Below are positions 58,442 through 64,000 of a DNA stretch of 64,000 nt, one piece after another (the first letter of the stretch is position 1; every line of letters begins with the position of its first letter). The position numbers and the translations under genes are program-made. This stretch comes from Lentibacter sp. XHP0401. Its GTDB lineage: Bacteria > Pseudomonadota > Alphaproteobacteria > Rhodobacterales > Rhodobacteraceae. Location: positions 248,001-312,000 of the forward strand of contig NZ_JAOWLC010000001.1 of NCBI RefSeq assembly GCF_025751535.1, read 5' to 3'. The notes under the pieces are model-generated. The model was not told the origin of the DNA. It did no database searches and saw only the letters and a program-made list of their open reading frames with translations.

Positions 58442-60241
58442 ATGAGCACGAACATACAAGAGCAAGAGCGCAAATCTGGCTGGCGCACTATAAAACGTGT
58501 GTTGCCCGCCCTTTGGCCAGAAGGTGAGACATGGGTGAAGCGCCGTGTCGTCATTGCGATGCTGGCGCTTTTGCTTTCCAAGCTCATCGCCGTCTATACG
58601 CCGATTATTTACCGTGACGCAGTAAATGCACTCTCTGGGGAGGGTGTTTCGAATCTGATGCTGGGTGCTGTGGGCCTTACTGTGGCTTACGGAATGGCGC
58701 GTATTTTCTCAAACGGGTTTCAACAGCTACGCGATGCTGTTTTTGCCGCCGTGGCCCAGCGGGCGTTGCGCAAGCTGGCTCTTGAAACGTTTACACATAT
58801 CCACAAGCTTTCGATGCGTTACCATATCACCCGCAAAACAGGCGGGTTGAGCCGTATCATTGAACGTGGTGTAAAAGGCGTCGAGTTTCTCCTGCGCTTT
58901 TTGCTCTTCTCGGTTGGGCCGCTTATTCTCGAGCTGGCATTGGTCGCAGGGATATTCTTTTTTCTCTTTGATGTCTGGTATCTGGCTGCAGTTGTTGTCA
59001 CGATCGGGCTTTATGTCTGGTTTACGTTTACAGTGACTGAGTGGCGCGTGAAGCTGCGTCGAGAGATGAACGACCGCGACACAGACGCTAACCAGAAAGC
59101 TGTCGACAGTCTGCTTAATTTTGAAACTGTAAAATATTTCGGTGCAGAGGGTCGGGAAGCAGCGCGCTATGATGCTGCGATGGAGGGCTATGAAAGTGCT
59201 GCGATCAAGACTGCATCGTCCCTTGCATTTCTTAATTTTGGTCAAACATTCATCATTACCTGTGGTTTGATTTCAGTAATGACTATGGCCGCAAAAGGCG
59301 TGCAAAGCGGCGCTCTGACGGTGGGCGATTTTGTGATGGTTAATGCTTACATGATCCAGATCACGATGCCGTTGAATTTTCTCGGAACTGTCTATCGTGA
59401 AATTCGCCAAAGCCTTGTGGATATGGGGGAAATGTTCAACTTGCTTGGTCAACCTGCGGAGATTGAAGACAGGCAGGGGGCGGGGCCGATAAAGGTTACG
59501 GGCGGTAAGGTTGCCTTTGATCAAGTATACTTTGGTTACGACACGGAGCGGCCAATCTTGAAAGGTGTTAGCCTGAGCGTTGATGCGGGCGAAACGATCG
59601 CTATTGTCGGGCCTTCCGGCTCGGGGAAGTCGACAATCGGGCGTTTGCTTTTCCGCTTTTATGATGTTTCGGGAGGGTCGGTGACGATTGATAGCCAAGA
59701 TGTGCGCGATGTTACGCAAGAAAGCTTGCATCGGATCATTGGTGTCGTCCCGCAGGACACTGTGCTCTTCAACGATACAATTCGCTATAACATTGCCTAT
59801 GGCCGCGATGGAGCAAGTGAAGACGAGATTATAGACGCCGCAAAAGCAGCGCAAATACACGACTTTATCTCGGCCTTGCCTGACGGGTATGAAACAACAG
59901 TCGGCGAGCGCGGTCTCAAGCTTTCGGGTGGAGAAAAACAACGCGTTGGTATTGCGCGCACGCTCCTGAAGGACCCGCCTGTTCTTCTGCTGGATGAGGC
60001 GACATCGGCACTCGATACGGAAACCGAACGGGAAATCCAGTCGGCTCTGAGGCGTGCAGGCGAGGGCAGAACCGTTATAACCATCGCTCATCGCCTTTCG
60101 ACAATCGCTGATGCAGATAGCATTATCGTGTTGGAAGATGGAGTGGTTGCGGAACAAGGGACCCATGAGGAATTGCTCAAGCTGAAAGGGCGCTATGCAA
60201 GCTTATGGATGCGGCAGGTCACCGAAGAGGATGCCGCATAA
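58442..60241 (+). CDS. ABC exporter of the Atm1/HMT1 (heavy-metal / glutathione-conjugate) type
   Basis: This 599-residue half-transporter has six membrane helices in the first 320 residues, with RGVKGVEFLLRFLLFSVGPLILE near 145-167 and LNFETVKYFGAEGREAARYD near 222-241, both typical of Atm1. The ATPase follows: Walker A VGPSGSGKSTIGRLLF near 391, signature LSGGEKQRVGIARTLL near 496, Walker B VLLLDEATSALDTE near 517 and switch histidine IAHR. Atm1-type proteins export glutathione-bound metals or sulfur compounds. It converges with the RND gene, 11 bases away. Confidence 0.9.
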   Translation: MSTNIQEQERKSGWRTIKRVLPALWPEGETWVKRRVVIAMLALLLSKLIAVYTPIIYRDAVNALSGEGVSNLMLGAVGLTVAYGMARIFSNGFQQLRDAVFAAVAQRALRKLALETFTHIHKLSMRYHITRKTGGLSRIIERGVKGVEFLLRFLLFSVGPLILELALVAGIFFFLFDVWYLAAVVVTIGLYVWFTFTVTEWRVKLRREMNDRDTDANQKAVDSLLNFETVKYFGAEGREAARYDAAMEGYESAAIKTASSLAFLNFGQTFIITCGLISVMTMAAKGVQSGALTVGDFVMVNAYMIQITMPLNFLGTVYREIRQSLVDMGEMFNLLGQPAEIEDRQGAGPIKVTGGKVAFDQVYFGYDTERPILKGVSLSVDAGETIAIVGPSGSGKSTIGRLLFRFYDVSGGSVTIDSQDVRDVTQESLHRIIGVVPQDTVLFNDTIRYNIAYGRDGASEDEIIDAAKAAQIHDFISALPDGYETTVGERGLKLSGGEKQRVGIARTLLKDPPVLLLDEATSALDTETEREIQSALRRAGEGRTVITIAHRLSTIADADSIIVLEDGVVAEQGTHEELLKLKGRYASLWMRQVTEEDAA

Positions 60242-60252
60242 GGAACGACTTT

Positions 60253-63200
60253 TCATTCGGCTGCTTTGACGCCGCCTTTGCCGTCTTTTAGTGAAGACTC
60301 ATCTTTGGAATTCGGCAGCTTACCTGCTCGCTTCAGCACGTTGTGCATGTCTTTGGAATTTGGTTCTATCGTAAGATCATCCTGATCTTCATAGCGATTG
60401 TCGAGCCCCTCCCAGAGGATTTCTGGGGCGGCCATGCGGCGTGCAGCGTTTTGTAAGGCCATGTCACGTGCAATACGGCTTGCGCTTCCCAAAGAGAGCG
60501 CTGCAAGTGCGCGGGCGCCCCATCCAAGATAGGTTGAGAGCCAGACTCGAAGGGCCAACATGGACGGCGTGAAGACCAATGTGAGAACTGTCGCGATACC
60601 AAGACCGAAGACCACCGCAGTGGCGAGCTGTTTCCACCAAAGAGCTGTCGGACTGTCGATAGAGTACCCGCCATTCACGAAATCCAAGCTTAGGCCAAAC
60701 ATCATGGGGGCAAGGCCCGCCATTGTTGTGATCGTCGTGAGCAAAACGGGGCGAATGCGGTCTTCCGCTGTGCGCACAATCGCTTCGATACGCGGCATGT
60801 ATGAAGAGTATTCCTGATACGTGTCGATCAAAACAATGTTGTTGTTCACCACAATCCCGGCAAGCGCAACGATCCCTGTGCCTGTCATTATGATGGAAAA
60901 TGTCTGGTCCATCACCAGCATCCCGATCAGGACACCGGCTGTTGAAAGTACGACGGCCAGAAGCACAAGCACAGAATTGTAAAAGCTGTTGAACTGCGCA
61001 AGAAGAATGATGAACATAAGGCCCAATGCACCTGCGAAAGCACTTGTGAGAAAGGCTTGGCTCTCGGCTTCATCCTCCTGATCACCTGTCCATTCCCAAA
61101 CAACCCCTGCCTGAAAGGGGGACGTTTCGAGCCATGACGTTAGTGCTTCAATCCGATTGGCCGGTGTGAGGGGCACTGCGACGAAACCTCTGCGTTCATA
61201 GCTGCTGCGCAGGCCCTCATCTTCGTGCCAGATGTTTGCGGAGACAATTTGGGTTTCTCCTGTATCTTTGTTTGTCAAAAGCATGGTTGCGTTGGCAACG
61301 CCCGCTTTTACATCAAAATACCGCATTTGATCTGCGCGGTTTATCTCCGCCAGTTTGGCCACCGGTTTGCGGGTCAAAAAGTTCGAAAGCGGTATCAGGC
61401 CGTCATTTGTTCTTAATTTGAGCGAGTCCAGAGTGCTTAGCACACGGTCTTTTTCAGGCAGGCGAACGCGAATATCAATTTCCTCATCGGAACTGTCGAC
61501 GCGCATCGTATCAAGCAGGAGGCCGCGGGTTACGAGTTGAATCATTCCGCCGACAGTGGCAACATCCGCGCCATAGCGCCCCGCTTCCTCAACATCGACA
61601 TCAAGCTGCCAGTCAATTCCGGGCAGGGGCAGGGTGTCCTCCTGAAGGGTAAGACCTGCAGTCTCATCAAATTTGGCACGGGCTGTTTTTGTTGCGCTGA
61701 TCAGTGTTTCCCAGTCATTGGCTTTGAGGCGCAAATGAACGGGCTTGGCCGAAGCAGGCCCACGGGAAGCTGAAAGTATCTCGACTTTAATGCCGGGGAG
61801 TGCTTCAAGTTGTGACGTCAGTTCATCAAGGACCAGATCGCCGTCAAGCTCTGGCCTGTCGCGGCGGTCTTCCCATGGGATGGTTTCGAACTGGATCTGT
61901 CCTATCGTGTCTTTGGGCGGCTGTGCACCACCTGTATTGGAGTTGAGACCGCTGTTTCCTGCGAAAGCGAAGGCATTGTCCACCCCAGAGTGGGCTAGCA
62001 CGACGCTTTCTGCACGGGCGATTAACTTGTCTTTTTGTGCTAGCGAAAGGTTGCCTCGTGCTCTTACGTAAACGATTGCCATTTCTGGTTCGGACTCTAC
62101 GAAAAACTCTGTTCCGTTGTTGTTGGCTCCGTAGTAGCCAAAAACAGACATGACGAAAAAGAAGACAGCGGCAACCGACACGACAGGCATAATCGGGTTG
62201 GCCGTGATCAGACGAATGAATGATCCGAAAACTGTGCGTTGACGACCCGCTTTTACAGAGTTGTGCTTCCACTTGATTTGAGTCGCCCCCAACGTCACGG
62301 AAGATGCAAAACTCCCCAGCAAGAAAATTGCAAATCCAGGCAACAGAGACATGACACCTTCAAGGGGTGCTATGCCGCCAAATAGATAGCCTGGATTGAG
62401 AGTTTGTAATGCGCCAAGGAACACCAGGTATAGTGATGGCAGTACCAATGTCGCACGAAGCCACCAAGGCGCTGCAGCGCGCAAAGCATCGGCGGTGTGA
62501 GAAAACAGGCGGCTCATGCGGCCAGTCACGCCTCCCATAACAGGCAGATAAATCAGCGCAACAACGAGTGAGGCTGAAAGCACAAATATGAGGGTCACGG
62601 GTAGCATCCCCATGAATTGCCCCGGAACGCCTGGCCAGAACAGCATTGGCAGGAAGGCACAGAGTGTGGTGGCAGTGGAGCTTACAACAGGCCAGAACAT
62701 CCGCTTGGCGGCTTCCACATAGGCATGCATCGGACCTGAGCCTTCTGAAATGCGTTTGTCGGCATATTCCACAACAACAATCGCTCCATCGACCAGCATC
62801 CCCACGGCGAGAATAAGCCCGAACATAACAATGTTGGAAATGGTTATCCCCATCAGGGCAAGCAGGGCAAAGCAAAGCAGAAAAGAGGTGGGAATGGCGA
62901 AGCCGACAAGCAGGGCAGGGCGCACGCCGAGCGAAGCCAGTACGACTATCATTACAAGCGCAATAGCAGTCAGAACCGATCCTTCCAGCTGGGCAATCAT
63001 AGAGCCGACAACGCGTGACTGGTCGTTTGATGTTCCGACATATACTGCTGTTTTCAACTCCGCGGGCCATTCGGCACTGGCCTCTGCAACCACCTTTTTA
63101 ACGGCATCGGCCATATCGAGCAGATTGAAGCCTTTACGTTTGACCACCTGCAACGCTACGGTTGTTTCACCGTTAAAACGAGCAGTCCCCATCCGATCCT

Positions 63201-63993
63201 CAAATGTGAGCCTGATCTCGGCCAAATCCCCCAGCGTAACAACGCGATCTCCGTTGACTTTGACGGGAAGGTCGTAAACGTCCTTAGGTTCATTAAAACT
63301 TGATGGAATTTTGACAGAGAACGCACCAGTCGCGCTCTCGACCTCTCCGGCAGCGATGAGCTGATTGTTGTTGCGTACAACGTTGATCAACTCCCCAGCG
63401 GTAACATTGTAGGCCTCAAGGCGGAGCGGGTCGATGATGACTTCCAGCATTTCATCACGTTTGCCCGCGATTCCGGCTTCCAGCACAGCATCAAGACTTT
63501 CGATTTTTTCTTGTAAGTCCTCGGCAACGCGGCCCATCGTCCGTTCTGGCACATCGCCTGTCAGATTTATGATCAGAACCGGAAATTCAGAGAAGTTGAT
63601 TTCTTTTATGGTATATTTCTCTGCTCCTTCAGGGAAATTGGCTTCTGCCGAGTTCATGGCTTCACGAACGTCAGCCATGACAGCTGACTTGTCCCAGCCA
63701 AACTCAAACTCGAGGAAAAGACCCGCGTAGTTTTCTGCAGCTGTTGCGGACATAGATTTAAGGCTGTCCAGATCGGCCAGTTCTGTTTCCATCACTTTAA
63801 CAAGCAGTGTTTCACTGTCGCTGGCTGAGATGCCCGGGAATGGGACGGATATAAACAGCCCAGGAATCTGAATGTCAGGCTCGCCTTCTTTGGGCAGTTT
63901 AGCATAGGCAAAGCCACCAACCAGAAGCGACAAGATAATAAATGCCATGATCATCCGCGCACGTGACGCGGCCCAATCAACCAAGCCCGTCAT
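60253..63993 (-). CDS. Very large RND efflux permease
   Basis: This 1246-residue inner-membrane pump uses the proton gradient to expel drugs or metabolites. RND features include the first helix and porter start (PGISASDSETLLVKVMETEL, about 54-73), the proton-relay region GLILAVGMLVDGAIVVVEYADKRI near 394-417 and FRP-type PVVSSTATTLCAFLPMLFWPG near 436-456. The last helices carry ALAGIVVNNNIVLIDTY near 1053. It is about 200 residues longer than AcrB. The extra length is two hydrophobic segments near 510-570 and a ~90-residue charged C-terminal tail. The start is 7 bases from the window edge; an adaptor gene may lie upstream. Confidence 0.88.
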   Translation of the reverse strand: MTGLVDWAASRARMIMAFIILSLLVGGFAYAKLPKEGEPDIQIPGLFISVPFPGISASDSETLLVKVMETELADLDSLKSMSATAAENYAGLFLEFEFGWDKSAVMADVREAMNSAEANFPEGAEKYTIKEINFSEFPVLIINLTGDVPERTMGRVAEDLQEKIESLDAVLEAGIAGKRDEMLEVIIDPLRLEAYNVTAGELINVVRNNNQLIAAGEVESATGAFSVKIPSSFNEPKDVYDLPVKVNGDRVVTLGDLAEIRLTFEDRMGTARFNGETTVALQVVKRKGFNLLDMADAVKKVVAEASAEWPAELKTAVYVGTSNDQSRVVGSMIAQLEGSVLTAIALVMIVVLASLGVRPALLVGFAIPTSFLLCFALLALMGITISNIVMFGLILAVGMLVDGAIVVVEYADKRISEGSGPMHAYVEAAKRMFWPVVSSTATTLCAFLPMLFWPGVPGQFMGMLPVTLIFVLSASLVVALIYLPVMGGVTGRMSRLFSHTADALRAAAPWWLRATLVLPSLYLVFLGALQTLNPGYLFGGIAPLEGVMSLLPGFAIFLLGSFASSVTLGATQIKWKHNSVKAGRQRTVFGSFIRLITANPIMPVVSVAAVFFFVMSVFGYYGANNNGTEFFVESEPEMAIVYVRARGNLSLAQKDKLIARAESVVLAHSGVDNAFAFAGNSGLNSNTGGAQPPKDTIGQIQFETIPWEDRRDRPELDGDLVLDELTSQLEALPGIKVEILSASRGPASAKPVHLRLKANDWETLISATKTARAKFDETAGLTLQEDTLPLPGIDWQLDVDVEEAGRYGADVATVGGMIQLVTRGLLLDTMRVDSSDEEIDIRVRLPEKDRVLSTLDSLKLRTNDGLIPLSNFLTRKPVAKLAEINRADQMRYFDVKAGVANATMLLTNKDTGETQIVSANIWHEDEGLRSSYERRGFVAVPLTPANRIEALTSWLETSPFQAGVVWEWTGDQEDEAESQAFLTSAFAGALGLMFIILLAQFNSFYNSVLVLLAVVLSTAGVLIGMLVMDQTFSIIMTGTGIVALAGIVVNNNIVLIDTYQEYSSYMPRIEAIVRTAEDRIRPVLLTTITTMAGLAPMMFGLSLDFVNGGYSIDSPTALWWKQLATAVVFGLGIATVLTLVFTPSMLALRVWLSTYLGWGARALAALSLGSASRIARDMALQNAARRMAAPEILWEGLDNRYEDQDDLTIEPNSKDMHNVLKRAGKLPNSKDESSLKDGKGGVKAAE

Positions 63994-64000
63994 TGCGAAC

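Noticed and set aside
1-64000. CRISPR arrays, insertion sequences, rRNA
   Set aside because: No regularly spaced direct repeats of CRISPR size, no transposase frame with terminal inverted repeats, and no ribosomal RNA signature were found by reading.

Overview
The window looks like a chromosomal segment of a Rhodobacterales alphaproteobacterium (Roseobacter/Rhodobacter group). The evidence is a complete RcGTA-type gene transfer agent (GTA) cluster, a 407-residue C4-pathway 5-aminolevulinate synthase behind an FnrL-like box, CtrA-like TTAA-N7-TTAA sites, and several small families I recognise mainly from this group (DUF6614, DUF2842, GTA TIM-barrel protein). Nothing looks like a plasmid, integron or insertion sequence. 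I saw no rRNA, tRNA or CRISPR array.

Layout. 1-4.1 kb, minus strand: putrescine/gamma-glutamyl-amine catabolism (FAD oxidoreductase, two glutamine-synthetase-like ligases, a class I amidotransferase). Two start regions here share the palindrome TTTGATCAAA. 4.2-6.1 kb: a tight operon of DUF1330, two TerB-like proteins and a PhnD-like protein without a signal peptide. 6.1-9.0 kb: pyrG, secG and a DUF6524 membrane protein. 9.1-15.1 kb, plus strand: DUF3237, DUF6614, purA, DUF2842, an orphan ABC ATPase, cobK, a DNA glycosylase and a carboxylesterase. 15.1-29.3 kb: the GTA structural cluster g1-g15, ended by a terminator and followed by cysE.

30-47.5 kb: an M20 peptidase, hemA, a RodZ-like protein, ispG, a periplasmic M48/DsbA/thioredoxin operon, an aminotransferase, a cell-wall amidase, PBP1A, RF2 (prfB), an amidase and a DUF2189 membrane protein. 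47.5-64 kb: a helix-turn-helix regulator divergent from an unknown 111-residue protein, ilvBN with a leader-peptide attenuator, a P450 with an orphan TRAP binding protein and a divergent LysR regulator, bpt, rarD, a LOG protein, a LysM protein, an Atm1-type ABC exporter and a very large RND pump.

The signals most worth checking are these. (1) A full transcription attenuator on ilvBN: promoter, 15-codon Leu/Val/Ile-rich leader, antiterminator and terminator. (2) The GTA small-terminase gene g1 is split between two frames at a C6 run. (3) A G6 run at the g10/g10.1 tail-chaperone junction could be a -2 frameshift site. (4) A perfect CtrA-like box lies upstream of the GTA cluster, with similar sites before secG and before the unknown 111-residue gene. 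(5) Two putrescine-gene start regions share one operator-like palindrome. All calls come from reading the sequence; no database search was run.
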